A stretch of 64,000 bases of DNA, from the NCBI RefSeq assembly GCF_000757905.1, contig NZ_JRLH01000004.1, one strand, 5' to 3'. The notes under the pieces are model-generated. The model was not told where the DNA came from. It saw nothing but the letters and a program-made list of their open reading frames with translations, and made no database searches. Origin of the DNA: Arsenophonus nilaparvatae. GTDB taxonomy: Bacteria; Pseudomonadota; Gammaproteobacteria; Enterobacterales; Enterobacteriaceae. The translations under genes and the position numbers were made by a program. Positions 55,218-64,000 of this stretch are shown one piece after another. Each line of letters begins with the position of its first letter. Position 1 is the first letter of the stretch.

Positions 55218-58200
55218 ATGGCGAAGCGGACAGATATCAAAAGCATCCTGATTTTAGGTGCAGGTCCAATTGTTATTGGCCAAGCTTGTGAATTTGATTA
55301 TTCAGGTGCACAAGCGTGTAAAGCACTACGAGAAGAGGGTTATCGAGTTATTTTAGTTAATTCCAATCCGGCGACAATCATGACGGATCCGGATCTAGCT
55401 GATGCGACTTATATTGAGCCAATTCAGTGGGAAGTGGTACGCAAAATTATTGAAAAAGAACGTCCTGATGCGATTTTGCCTACGATGGGAGGGCAAACTG
55501 CTTTAAACTGTGCTTTAGAATTAGAGCGTAAAGGCGTATTAAAAGAATTTGCTGTTACCATGATTGGCGCAACGGCTGATGCAATTGATAAGGCAGAAGA
55601 TCGTCAGCGATTTGATAAAGCAATGAAGAAAATCGGCCTTGAAACAGCACGTTCAGGAATTGCTCATTCCCTGGAAGAAGCGTTAGACGTAGTAGCAAAA
55701 GTAGGTTTCCCATGTATTATTCGCCCTTCATTTACCATGGGCGGTTCGGGTGGTGGTATTGCATACAACCGTGAAGAGTTTGAAGATATTTGTCTGACAG
55801 GTTTAGATCTTTCACCGACCAACGAATTATTGATAGATGAATCGCTGATTGGTTGGAAAGAGTATGAAATGGAAGTGGTGCGTGACAAAAATGATAATTG
55901 CATCATTATCTGTTCTATTGAAAATGTCGATGCAATGGGGATCCATACGGGAGATTCTATCACTGTCGCACCCGCTCAAACATTAACTGATAAAGAATAT
56001 CAAATCATGCGCAATGCATCGATGGCAGTGTTGCGAGAAATTGGTGTAGAAACTGGTGGTTCAAATGTTCAATTTGCCGTTAATCCTAAAACTGGCCGCT
56101 TAATTGTTATTGAAATGAATCCACGAGTATCACGTTCTTCGGCCTTGGCATCTAAAGCAACTGGTTTTCCTATTGCTAAGGTTGCAGCAAAACTTGCCGT
56201 AGGTTATACACTTGATGAATTAATGAATGATATTACCAGAGGACGGACACCTGCTTCTTTTGAACCTTCTATTGATTATGTCGTGACTAAGATCCCACGC
56301 TTTAACTTTGAAAAATTTCCGGGTAGTAATGATCGTCTGACAACACAGATGAAATCTGTTGGTGAAGTAATGGCTATTGGGCGAACTTTTCAAGAATCAA
56401 TGCAAAAAGCATTGCGTGGATTAGAAGTTGCCGCAACGGGTTTTGATCCTAAAGTAGATTTGGATGAATTCGACTCGTTAACAAAAATTCGCCGTGAATT
56501 GAAAGATGCTGGTGCTGAACGTATCTGGTATATAGCCGATGCTTTCCGCGCAGGTATGTCTGTGGATGGTGTATTTAATCTAACCAATATTGATCGTTGG
56601 TTCTTGGTACAAATTGAAGAGCTTGTTCGTTTAGAAGAGAAAGTTACTGAGTTTGGCATTAATGGCTTATCAGCAGAATTCTTGCGGCTATTGAAGCGAA
56701 AAGGGTTTGCTGATATTCGTTTGGCTAAATTAGTCGGTGTTTCTGAAGCTGAAATCCGTAAATTACGCCAAAATTATAAACTGCATCCTGTTTTTAAGCG
56801 AGTTGATACTTGTGCAGCAGAGTTTGCTACAGATACCGCTTATCTCTATTCCACTTATGAAGATGAATGTGAAGCCAACCCCGACAATAGCAAATCTAAG
56901 ATTATGGTACTCGGTGGTGGACCAAACCGTATTGGTCAAGGAATAGAGTTTGATTATTGCTGTGTTCATGCTGCGTTGGCGTTACGTGAAGATGGCTATC
57001 AGACAATAATGGTAAACTGTAATCCTGAAACGGTTTCTACTGATTATGATACATCTGATCGTCTTTATTTTGAACCAGTAACTTTAGAAGATGTATTAGA
57101 AATAGTCAGGGTCGAACAACCTGAAGGTGTAATTGTGCAGTATGGTGGCCAGACACCTTTAAAATTGGCGCTTGCCTTAGAAGAAGCGGGGGTTCCAATT
57201 ATTGGCACTAGCCCGGATGCGATTGATCGCGCTGAAGATCGAGAACGTTTTCAACAAGCAGTGGCCCGTTTAGGACTTAAGCAACCAGAAAACGCCACGG
57301 TTACAACAATTGAACAGGCTATAGAAAAGGCTCACAGTATTGGTTATCCATTAGTTGTACGTCCTTCCTATGTTTTAGGCGGGCGAGCAATGGAAATTGT
57401 TTATGATGAAACTGATTTACGTCGGTACTTTCAGACCGCGGTAAGTGTTTCCAATGATGCACCAGTATTGCTCGATCATTTCCTGGATGATGCTATTGAG
57501 GTTGATGTAGATGCCATTTGTGATGGGGAAACCGTATTAATTGGTGGTATTATGGAGCATATTGAACAGGCGGGCGTTCACTCTGGTGATTCAGCCTGTT
57601 CCTTGCCACCTTATACCTTGAGTCAGAATATACAAAATGTCATGCGTGAACAGGTAAAAGAGCTGGCCTTTGAACTACGCGTTCGAGGATTAGTGAATGT
57701 TCAATTTGCGGTTAAAGATAATGACGTCTATTTAATCGAGGTGAATCCCCGTGCTGCGCGTACAGTGCCTTTTGTATCAAAAGCAACAGGAATACCACTG
57801 GCAAAAGTAGCCGCTCGTGTCATGGTCGGGCAATCCTTAGCTAAACAGGGTGTAACGAAAGAAATTATCCCACCTTATTATTCGGTAAAAGAAGTCGTAT
57901 TACCATTTAATAAATTCCCTGGTGTTGATCCTATCTTAGGGCCAGAAATGCGTTCCACCGGTGAAGTCATGGGTATTGGTCGCACTTTTGCCGAAGCATT
58001 TGCTAAAGCTATGTTTGGTTGTTCTTCTACTATGAAAAAATCTGGCCGCGCATTACTTTCAGTAAGAGAGAATGATAAAGCCAAGGTTGTTGATTTAGCG
58101 GCTAAATTAATTGCGCATGGTTTTGAGTTAGATGCAACTCATGGTACCGCAATTGTGCTGGGTGAGGGCGGAATTAACCCGCGTTTAGTTAATAAAGTGC

Positions 58201-58442
58201 ATGAGGGACGGCCTCATATTCAGGATAGAATAAAAAATGGTGAATACAGTTATATTGTCAATACTACCGCGGGCCGTCGTGCAATAGAAGATTCGAAGCT
58301 GATTCGTCGTAGTGCATTACAATATAAAGTAAATTATGATACCACTATCAATGGCGGTTTTGCGACCGCGATCTCTCTCAATGCTGATCCTACAGAGCAG
58401 GTTATATCTGTCCAAGAGATGCATAAAATGATCCAGCATTAA
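55218..58442 (+). CDS. carB: Carbamoyl-phosphate synthase large subunit
   Basis: A 1074-residue synthetase (E. coli 1073) that makes carbamoyl phosphate for pyrimidines and arginine. Two homologous ATP-grasp halves are visible: GAGPIVIGQACEFDYSG and SFTMGGSGGG in the first, GGGPNRIGQGIEFDYCC and SYVLGGRAMEIVY in the second, and a C-terminal allosteric domain (from about 935). ATG 55218 follows AGGAG. The longer frame from 55197 is not supported. Confidence 0.98.
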   Translation: MAKRTDIKSILILGAGPIVIGQACEFDYSGAQACKALREEGYRVILVNSNPATIMTDPDLADATYIEPIQWEVVRKIIEKERPDAILPTMGGQTALNCALELERKGVLKEFAVTMIGATADAIDKAEDRQRFDKAMKKIGLETARSGIAHSLEEALDVVAKVGFPCIIRPSFTMGGSGGGIAYNREEFEDICLTGLDLSPTNELLIDESLIGWKEYEMEVVRDKNDNCIIICSIENVDAMGIHTGDSITVAPAQTLTDKEYQIMRNASMAVLREIGVETGGSNVQFAVNPKTGRLIVIEMNPRVSRSSALASKATGFPIAKVAAKLAVGYTLDELMNDITRGRTPASFEPSIDYVVTKIPRFNFEKFPGSNDRLTTQMKSVGEVMAIGRTFQESMQKALRGLEVAATGFDPKVDLDEFDSLTKIRRELKDAGAERIWYIADAFRAGMSVDGVFNLTNIDRWFLVQIEELVRLEEKVTEFGINGLSAEFLRLLKRKGFADIRLAKLVGVSEAEIRKLRQNYKLHPVFKRVDTCAAEFATDTAYLYSTYEDECEANPDNSKSKIMVLGGGPNRIGQGIEFDYCCVHAALALREDGYQTIMVNCNPETVSTDYDTSDRLYFEPVTLEDVLEIVRVEQPEGVIVQYGGQTPLKLALALEEAGVPIIGTSPDAIDRAEDRERFQQAVARLGLKQPENATVTTIEQAIEKAHSIGYPLVVRPSYVLGGRAMEIVYDETDLRRYFQTAVSVSNDAPVLLDHFLDDAIEVDVDAICDGETVLIGGIMEHIEQAGVHSGDSACSLPPYTLSQNIQNVMREQVKELAFELRVRGLVNVQFAVKDNDVYLIEVNPRAARTVPFVSKATGIPLAKVAARVMVGQSLAKQGVTKEIIPPYYSVKEVVLPFNKFPGVDPILGPEMRSTGEVMGIGRTFAEAFAKAMFGCSSTMKKSGRALLSVRENDKAKVVDLAAKLIAHGFELDATHGTAIVLGEGGINPRLVNKVHEGRPHIQDRIKNGEYSYIVNTTAGRRAIEDSKLIRRSALQYKVNYDTTINGGFATAISLNADPTEQVISVQEMHKMIQH

Positions 58443-58459
58443 CTATTACTGACTATTTG

Positions 58460-58486
58460 AAATGGCCTGTTTAACCGGGCCATTTT
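58460..58486 (+). terminator. carAB terminator
   Basis: AAATGGCC (58460-58467) pairs with GGCCATTT (58478-58485) and is followed by T-rich sequence, just after the carB stop. Confidence 0.85.
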
Positions 58487-58516
58487 CTTATTCTGGGCGA
58501 ATAAAATCCATAATAT

Positions 58517-59173
58517 TTAACTGCTTTTTTTATGTTTCCAATATACGACAAGTGAGCCAATAAATCCGCTAATGAGTAGCAGTATCGGTAAAAATATTAA
58601 AATATTCATAACGATATTCTCATGGCGTTTTATAAAAGGAATTTGATTTATTGCGTAACCCAGAGAAACAATGATCCCAATCCATAATAGGCCGCTAAGC
58701 CAATTGAATAATTGAAAGCGCCGGTGGCTTAAAGTCGAAAGTCCTGCTAAAACTGGCAATAGTGTTCGCACAAAAGCTAAAAAACGACCGATCAAAAGCG
58801 CATACAAGCCTTGGTTGTTAAATAATCGGTTTGCACGATCGTGATACTCTTGTGGGATCTGTTTTAACCATTGTTTTACTAAATGGGTATCACTAAGCCA
58901 GCGTCCTTGTAAAAAACCTAACCAGCAACCTAAGCTAGCAGCAATAGTTAAAATAATAATTGTGGGAATAAAAGAAAGAACACCTTTTGCAATCAAAGCA
59001 CCGGAAAGAATAAGCAACGTATCTCCTGGTAGAAATGCGGCAGGAAGAATACCGTTTTCTAATATAATAATGGTAAAAAGTACAGCATAAATAATCCATA
59101 AAATATTGGGATTATTTAGTTTAGCAAAATCATGATGCCAAATTGCCATCACGATCTCATTGAGAACTTGCAT
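58517..59173 (-). CDS. yqjA: DedA family membrane protein YqjA
   Basis: A 218-residue inner-membrane protein closest to E. coli YqjA (220 residues). DedA motifs are ENGLLPAAFLPGD-like ENGILPAAFLPGD, GCWLGFLQGRWL, and GRFLAFVRTLLPVLAG. Members are linked to lipid-carrier recycling and proton-dependent homeostasis. In E. coli the gene is at another place, so the collinear block ends between carB and this gene. Convergent with carB. Confidence 0.9.
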   Translation of the reverse strand: MQVLNEIVMAIWHHDFAKLNNPNILWIIYAVLFTIIILENGILPAAFLPGDTLLILSGALIAKGVLSFIPTIIILTIAASLGCWLGFLQGRWLSDTHLVKQWLKQIPQEYHDRANRLFNNQGLYALLIGRFLAFVRTLLPVLAGLSTLSHRRFQLFNWLSGLLWIGIIVSLGYAINQIPFIKRHENIVMNILIFLPILLLISGFIGSLVVYWKHKKSS

Positions 59174-59580
59174 AGCTTACCCTGTTAGGAACAACCAAAT
59201 GAAAAATCGATATAGTTGCCAGTTTACCTTAAAAAACTGAATTATGTTGGATTTATTCAAGCGTTAAGTATAAAAGCCAGTTAGATAAAAAATGTTTATT
59301 TGAGATAAGGAAGTATTAAAAATGGCAAATATCTGTTGCGATTATCAGTTATTAGAACAAGTCAAATTGCAGTAAAACTTATTGATAGCAGTTAAATAAA
59401 TAAAAAATTCATCAAATAGTAATGATAATTACTATCAAATGATTTAATGTCTGGTATGATCACTCAGTTTTTCATAATGTAAGCGTGGTAAATCAAAATT
59501 TACTACCAATAGACTAGCTGGCATAAGTTATGATCAGCTAAAAGGATCACATTAAATAACCGAAGAGTGATAGCCAACTG
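59174..59580. other. Control region between yqjA and exbB
   Basis: A 407-bp spacer between divergent genes. Its right half carries the Fur box and an extended -10 promoter for exbBD. No gene seen. Confidence 0.6.
59418..59460 (+). promoter_or_regulatory. Fur box and exbB promoter
   Basis: AGTAATGATAATTACTATC (59418-59436) matches 15 of 19 positions of the Fur box consensus GATAATGATAATCATTATC. TGGTATGAT (59452-59460) is an extended -10 box; the Fur site would cover its -35 region, so iron-loaded Fur would repress exbBD. Confidence 0.8.
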
Positions 59581-60519
59581 ATGCGTAAATTGATAGCTTC
59601 TATTTTATTGGCAATGAGTTTGATAAATATAACATTCGCCGAGACAAATCCGGCAGGTCTGTCTGAGCAGTTTCAGCCTGTTAATACACCTAACCAGCAA
59701 GATATATCCACTACAAATCAAATCCAAACGACTTCAGTTAATGAAGAGCAATCGAGCGAGAAACAGCTTGCTGCGGAAAAAAATTTAGTGAGTCTACAGC
59801 AGGAGCCTAATTTATTAACCGCACAAGGAGGATTTGATCAAGATCTTTCGATTTGGAGTATGTATCAGCATGCTGACATGGTTGTAAAGGTAGTAATGCT
59901 AGGATTAATTGTTGCTTCAATCATTACTTGGGCACTGTTTTTCTCAAAAAGCATCGAATTGATTGGAGCATACCGACAGCTACGAAAAGAACAGCAAAAA
60001 CTATCTAAAGTAAAATCACTCGATGATGCGGTAGAAATTGCTGCAACATTTAAAAAAACTAGTGTTACTAGAAAATTATATGATGAAGTCGTGGCAGAAA
60101 AAACATTATCAGCTGGTAGTCATGATTTAAATGGAACCAAAGATCGCGCCAGTTTTCGCCTTGAAAGAGTGGTTGCTTCAATTAGTCGTTACATGGGACG
60201 AGGTAATGGTTATTTAGCAACTATAGGGGCAATTTCTCCCTTTATCGGTTTATTCGGTACGGTTTGGGGAATTATGAATAGCTTTATTGGTATAGCCCAT
60301 TCTCAGACGACAAATTTAGCAGTTGTTGCGCCTGGTATAGCAGAAGCTTTGTTAGCCACAGCAATAGGGCTGGTAGCTGCGATACCGGCGGTGGTTATTT
60401 ATAATTTATTCGCACGCATGATTAATACTTACCGTGGTCAACTGGGTGATGTAGCTGCTCAAGCGACGGTATTATTAGGTAGAGATTTGGATTTAGCTGA
60501 TAGTAAAAAAGAAAGGTAA
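59581..60519 (+). CDS. exbB: TonB-system proton channel subunit ExbB
   Basis: A 312-residue ExbB with the MotA/TolQ/ExbB fold. Unlike E. coli ExbB (244 residues) it has a signal peptide (about 1-20) and a Gln/Ser/Thr-rich periplasmic extension (about 21-90), a form common in other proteobacteria. Three membrane segments follow: about 104-125, then ATIGAISPFIGLFGTVWGIM and ATAIGLVAAIPAVVIYNLFA. It uses the proton gradient, with ExbD, to drive TonB. ExbD starts six bases after its stop. Fur control is indicated upstream. Confidence 0.94.
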   Translation: MRKLIASILLAMSLINITFAETNPAGLSEQFQPVNTPNQQDISTTNQIQTTSVNEEQSSEKQLAAEKNLVSLQQEPNLLTAQGGFDQDLSIWSMYQHADMVVKVVMLGLIVASIITWALFFSKSIELIGAYRQLRKEQQKLSKVKSLDDAVEIAATFKKTSVTRKLYDEVVAEKTLSAGSHDLNGTKDRASFRLERVVASISRYMGRGNGYLATIGAISPFIGLFGTVWGIMNSFIGIAHSQTTNLAVVAPGIAEALLATAIGLVAAIPAVVIYNLFARMINTYRGQLGDVAAQATVLLGRDLDLADSKKER

Positions 60520-60525
60520 GTGCTT

Positions 60526-60954
60526 ATGGCGATTCGTTTAAACGATGATTTAAATGATAGTGGTGAAATGCATGAAATTAATGTTACACCATTTATTGAT
60601 GTAATGTTGGTTTTACTGATTATCTTCATGGTTGCTGCACCTTTAGCGACAGTAGATATTAAAGTTGATTTACCGGCTTCTGCAGCTAAACCCCAACCTA
60701 GACCGGAAAAACCGTTATTTTTGACAGTGAAAGCGAATGGTCAAATGTATGTTGGAGAGCAAAATGTCTCTCAAGAACAATTGGCATCAGCATTGGATCT
60801 AATAACCGGTACAAATAAAGAAACCACTATTTTTTTTCAAGCAGATAAAACAGTAGATTATGAAAGGATAATGGATGTAATGAACTTATTACGTAAATCT
60901 GGCTATCTTAAAGTGGGATTAGTTGGCATGGAAATGTCACAGAGTACGAAATAG
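60526..60954 (+). CDS. exbD: TonB-system subunit ExbD
   Basis: A 142-residue protein (E. coli 141) with one N-terminal membrane helix and a periplasmic domain. The proton-carrying Asp25 in NVTPFIDVMLVLLIIF is conserved, as is QADKTVDYERIMDVM. ATG 60526 with AAAGG upstream matches the E. coli start; the frame also has GTG at 60520. No tonB gene is nearby. Confidence 0.95.
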   Translation: MAIRLNDDLNDSGEMHEINVTPFIDVMLVLLIIFMVAAPLATVDIKVDLPASAAKPQPRPEKPLFLTVKANGQMYVGEQNVSQEQLASALDLITGTNKETTIFFQADKTVDYERIMDVMNLLRKSGYLKVGLVGMEMSQSTK

Positions 60955-60975
60955 AGTATTGCTAATAATGTCAAA

Positions 60976-61003
60976 ACTGGGTAATTAAATACCCAGTATT
61001 TAT
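60976..61003 (+). terminator. exbBD terminator
   Basis: ACTGGGTA (60976-60983) pairs with TACCCAGT (60990-60997) around ATTAAA, followed by T-rich sequence, 20 bases after the exbD stop. Confidence 0.8.
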
Positions 61004-61695
61004 TCAATTATGTTATTAATAAATCAATAGAGTTATATATTTTTATATTTAATATCCATTTTAGTTATATGGTTAATAAGTAATATAATTAATAATTCCA
61101 AATTTATTAATATAGCAAAATAATAAACTATTAATTGAAGTTAAAATATCACAACAAAAAATTTATATTCATATTTTATATTATTTAAGGTTATTAATTT
61201 CATTTTTCTTAAGCTAATAAATGAGAAGTAAATATTAGCAATTTTTTATTCATATACTAGTTAAATTCTATTTATAATATATATAATTCTAATGAATTAA
61301 CTAAGCAAGATCAGTTTAATGTACAGTATAATTACCTATAAAAAATAAGGTAATTTAATTGCGTTATAAATTGACAAAATAATTTAACAAAAAACACTTG
61401 CATCAAAATAGATTTTAATTATAGAATAATTATTATAAATATTAGATAATATATTATTAATACTGCTGATAATCACTATTGATAGTAGAATCTTTGTATT
61501 TATAAATCATTTGTGTAAATAATATAGTTATGTTTACAATAGAACTTATATCTAATTGTATTTATTAGCTAATTAACATAAGCATTTACTAAGCTAGCTA
61601 TGATTTACAGCTATTTTTTAGAAATTTTAATGGGCTGACTGTTTAATCACTACATACAGCAAAGTATATCAATAATGTTTAACTATATTAGTATT

Positions 61696-61726
61696 AACGT
61701 TATCTAGCCAAGATAACGTTTTTTTT
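61696..61726 (+). terminator. Strong terminator with no upstream gene
   Basis: AACGTTATCT (61696-61705) and AGATAACGTT (61711-61720) form a perfect 10-bp stem with a 5-nt loop, followed by eight T including the last two stem bases. It faces right, in the middle of a gene-free stretch and about 700 bases after the exbD terminator. Confidence 0.88.
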
Positions 61727-62067
61727 AATCTATTTAATATTTTCAATATAAAAATTGATATATTCAATTCTCTGTTAAGTAAATAAGAAAAATTCTTATT
61801 TGCTTTTTAATATATTTATATTATTAATTTTAATAAAATTGCCGGTCTTATATAACTAAAACAGTTATTGCTATTATTTTTAGCGATAAAATCCTAATCT
61901 GAGAATCATAAATAATAATCTATATAGTTGGCAATTTTGTAATAAAAAATATATAAGTTATTACAAATAATTATATTTATTCATTTAAACAAGTAAAGGT
62001 ATAGTGATATGAGTTTATTTATCATTCAGCCCAGAAGGGGGAATTTACCTAGTCGATAAAATTAAAT

Positions 62068-62086
62068 TGGCGATTAAAAATCGCCA
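62068..62086 (-). terminator. rdgC terminator
   Basis: TGGCGAT (62068-62074) pairs with ATCGCCA (62080-62086). On the minus strand the exit sequence is T-rich, so it ends leftward transcription from rdgC. Confidence 0.75.
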
Positions 62087-62123
62087 TTCCCAGTGATTTT
62101 AGTGCATTAATAAGCCAATCACA

Positions 62124-63032
62124 TTAAGTATTCATTTCTGCACCTAAAGCATCAATTAGGCATTTTATCAATGCACTTATTTCGTTTGTCATCAAGATAT
62201 AATCAGCATCAAAACGTTGGGCAAAATCTGTTTTATCAATATCATCATTTTGTTCTTTTATTAGATCACTAAATTTTAGTCTTTTAACAGTTCCATCGTC
62301 CGAAAGAATGAATTGAATACGCTCATTTCTCCCCAATGCTAATTTTGTTACCCGTTTTTTAGCTTCAATATGGGCAATAATTTCATCGCTACATAAATCT
62401 TGTTTTTTACAACGGATCACGCCCTCTTCTTCAACAGGTGCTTTTAATTCAGCTTCATCCAATAAACTAAAACCATTGGCTGGTTGGCCCGAGCGTAGCC
62501 ACTTAGTTAATGTCAGTTCGATCGGATTTTGATAACTTAAAGGAACAACTGGCAGCGAACCTAATGTTTTACGTAAAAAAGCTAGGTTATCTTCAGCACG
62601 CTTAGTACTGGCTGCATCTACGATAATCAGGTTATTGATTATATCTAACCAGATATAAGTATGACTGATTTTACTAAAAGCTCTGGGCAAAAGCGCATGA
62701 ATTACTTCGTCTTTCAATGGATCTTTTTCGCTTTTTTTCAGTTTTCGCGCCTGAGCTGTTTCTAGTTTTTTAATTTTTGCTTGTAACTCTTGTTTGATAA
62801 CTTGTGCTGGCAGCAGTTTTTCTTCTTTCTGTGCACAAAGTAGAATTTGATTATTAACCGAGTGTATTAGCGCTTCACTGTGAGGTCCCATCGGTGATGT
62901 CCAACCTATTTTCATCATATCTTGGCTTCCGCATGGGCTATAAGCCAGTGTGGCAAGTTGTTTTTCAAGCTTATCGACGGATAATGTAAATTCCCGATTT
63001 AAGCGGTAGATCATTAAATTTTTAAACCACAT
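62124..63032 (-). CDS. rdgC: Recombination-associated protein RdgC
   Basis: A 302-residue orthologue of E. coli RdgC (303 residues), a ring-shaped DNA-binding protein that limits RecA function. The start MWFKNLMIYRLNRE, CGSQDMMKIGW, LKDEVIHALLPRAFS and FAQRFDADYILMT are conserved. Found so far mostly in beta- and gammaproteobacteria. GAGGAAG precedes the start on the minus strand. In E. coli the gene lies elsewhere. Confidence 0.95.
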   Translation of the reverse strand: MWFKNLMIYRLNREFTLSVDKLEKQLATLAYSPCGSQDMMKIGWTSPMGPHSEALIHSVNNQILLCAQKEEKLLPAQVIKQELQAKIKKLETAQARKLKKSEKDPLKDEVIHALLPRAFSKISHTYIWLDIINNLIIVDAASTKRAEDNLAFLRKTLGSLPVVPLSYQNPIELTLTKWLRSGQPANGFSLLDEAELKAPVEEEGVIRCKKQDLCSDEIIAHIEAKKRVTKLALGRNERIQFILSDDGTVKRLKFSDLIKEQNDDIDKTDFAQRFDADYILMTNEISALIKCLIDALGAEMNT

Positions 63033-63658
63033 CTCAAGGCTTCCTCGTTATTCCATTTCAAAAAATCGTGGATATAATAACGGATCACACCCTTCTACCC
63101 TAGTTTTCAATTGCAATTTTTATTGCTTAAGTCAATTTTAATGGGTTTTAACCATCTGGATATGTCACTCTTATCTTAAATAATAATGTATTTATAGTGA
63201 TAAATTGATTTTAAAATTAAACTTTTGCAATATAAGGTAATATTTTGTTATCCATTATGATTAAAATAAACTTCTAACAATAAAAGGATAATTTTAATAA
63301 TAAGAAAAAGAATAAAAACAATATCTTGTTTTACTGATTAAATTTAATAAATAGATTGATTAATTATAATATAATATTTTATGCCAATAAATATAATGTT
63401 ATTTTAAACATAAAAATAATTTTTTTATTGTATTATCACATTTGCTTTATTAGTAACTTGCTGATTTTATTTGTTAGTTTCTCATTTCACTAGTGGTGAG
63501 ATTTTAATAAACCCTTATTCTTTGTTTATTTTTCAAAATATTTTCTATTTATTATTTCAGTGTAAATTTTTAAATTACCTTAAAGCAAATTGATTAACTT
63601 TATTATTTGAAGTGAGATTTTTAAATTATTTTATTAGCTTAAATTAATGGGTGTTCTT
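63033..63658. other. AT-rich spacer between rdgC and the porin
   Basis: About 630 bases separating divergent rdgC and the porin gene. It must contain both promoters but I could not fix either. No gene or repeat seen. Confidence 0.5.
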
Positions 63659-64000
63659 ATGGTAAGAAAATTAAAACCCATCATAACATTTATTGTTACT
63701 TTATCTTTAGCACAGATTACACAGGCAACAAGTATTTATGATGATCAATATACACGTTTTGATATTTATGGGCAGATTAGATTAATAAATAGTTGGGATA
63801 CTGAAAAGAATAAAACCATTATTGGTGATGATGGAAGCCGTATTGGTTTTTATGCCGAGCATAAATTGCCTCATGAGGTTAAAGTATTTGGCAATATTGA
63901 ATTAGGTTTAGATACGCAAAAATCGAATAGTAATAATCCCAACAGTCGGTTTGAACTCTATAATCGCGTTGGATATATTGGTGTTTCCCATGCAGAATAT
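63659..64000 (+). CDS. Outer-membrane porin (partial, cut by window edge)
   Basis: The open frame runs from ATG 63659 (or 63647, in frame, four codons earlier) to the end of the window, 114 codons. It has a signal peptide (basic VRKLK, hydrophobic core, ending ITQA) and then a mature start of general-porin type: TRFDIYGQIRLIN, a DDGSRIGF segment, FGNIELGLDT and NRVGYIGVSH, matching the first beta strands of Gram-negative trimeric porins such as OmpF and OmpC. The rest is outside the window, so class and completeness cannot be judged. Confidence 0.8.
   Translation, partial: MVRKLKPIITFIVTLSLAQITQATSIYDDQYTRFDIYGQIRLINSWDTEKNKTIIGDDGSRIGFYAEHKLPHEVKVFGNIELGLDTQKSNSNNPNSRFELYNRVGYIGVSHAEY

Larger units (their letters stand above)
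60955..62123. other. Long AT-rich spacer with an orphan terminator
   Basis: About 1.2 kb with no convincing gene. The exbD terminator is at the left end and the rdgC terminator at the right. Between them, a strong terminator at 61696-61726 has no assigned gene in front. Promoter-like words (TTGCAT at 61398 with TAGAAT at 61422; TTGACA at 61371) occur but are expected by chance in such sequence. A short ATG frame of 16 codons with a fair ribosome site lies at 62009-62059. Confidence 0.6.

Noticed and set aside
61371..61399. TTGACA as the -35 box of a small-RNA promoter
   Set aside because: At 17-bp spacing the -10 position reads ACACTT, which is not promoter-like.

Overview
The window is a piece of chromosome from an AT-rich gammaproteobacterium of the order Enterobacterales. 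Nearly all proteins look like full-length orthologues of Escherichia coli K-12 proteins. From about 3.8 to 58.4 kb the gene order follows the E. coli region around 0 min (rsmC-holD-rimI ... prfC-yjjU-yjjV ... deo ... serB-radA-nadR ... trpR ... thr ... dnaKJ ... nhaAR-rpsT-ribF-ileS-lspA-fkpB-ispH-dapB-carAB). Low GC, long gene-poor AT-rich spacers, many single-gene losses relative to E. coli, a Proteus-type lipase and a broken nadR suggest a host-associated Morganellaceae-like lineage such as Arsenophonus. That placement is inference from gene content, remembered E. coli order and base composition; no search was run.

Layout. 0-3.6 kb: end of an rRNA operon (5S rRNA and terminator), a family 2 glycosyltransferase and a YjbB-type Na/phosphate cotransporter, not in E. 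coli order. 3.8-10.6 kb: rsmC divergent from holD-rimI, then a FliB-like protein and a Proteus-type lipase where E. coli has yjjG, then prfC. 10.8-17.3 kb: yjjU-yjjV and a nucleoside uptake and catabolism block (CNT transporter, deoC, deoB, deoD) without deoA. 17.3-23.5 kb: ytjB, serB, radA, a frameshifted nadR, ettA. 23.9-30 kb: slt, trpR with a recognisable trp operator, yjjX, ytjC/gpmB, rob, creA without creBCD, arcA. 30.5-35.4 kb: thrLABC with an intact threonine attenuator. 35.5-42.5 kb: yaaA, talB, mog, satP, then dnaK-dnaJ behind two sigma-32-like promoters. 42.9-43.7 kb: an orphan 290-residue protein. 43.9-58.4 kb: nhaAR, rpsT, ribF-ileS-lspA-fkpB-ispH, dapB, carAB. 58.5-64 kb: collinearity ends; yqjA (DedA), Fur-box-linked exbBD, a 1.2 kb AT-rich spacer with an unassigned strong terminator, rdgC, and the start of a porin cut by the window edge.

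The genes serve core functions: translation (prfC, rpsT, ileS, rsmC, rimI, ettA), amino-acid and pyrimidine synthesis (thr, dapB, carAB, serB), chaperones, nucleoside salvage, ion homeostasis and envelope maintenance. Fine regulation survives despite genome erosion: thr attenuator, trp operator, heat-shock promoters, a Fur box, one ArgR box, and UUG starts on rpsT and carA. The accessory items most worth a second look are the nadR frameshift in a poly(A) tract, the in-frame hexanucleotide repeat in the lipase, the Gln-to-His change in the nucleoside transporter, the orphan between dnaJ and nhaA, and two strong terminators with no gene in front of them. I found no CRISPR array, insertion sequence, prophage or obvious defence system.
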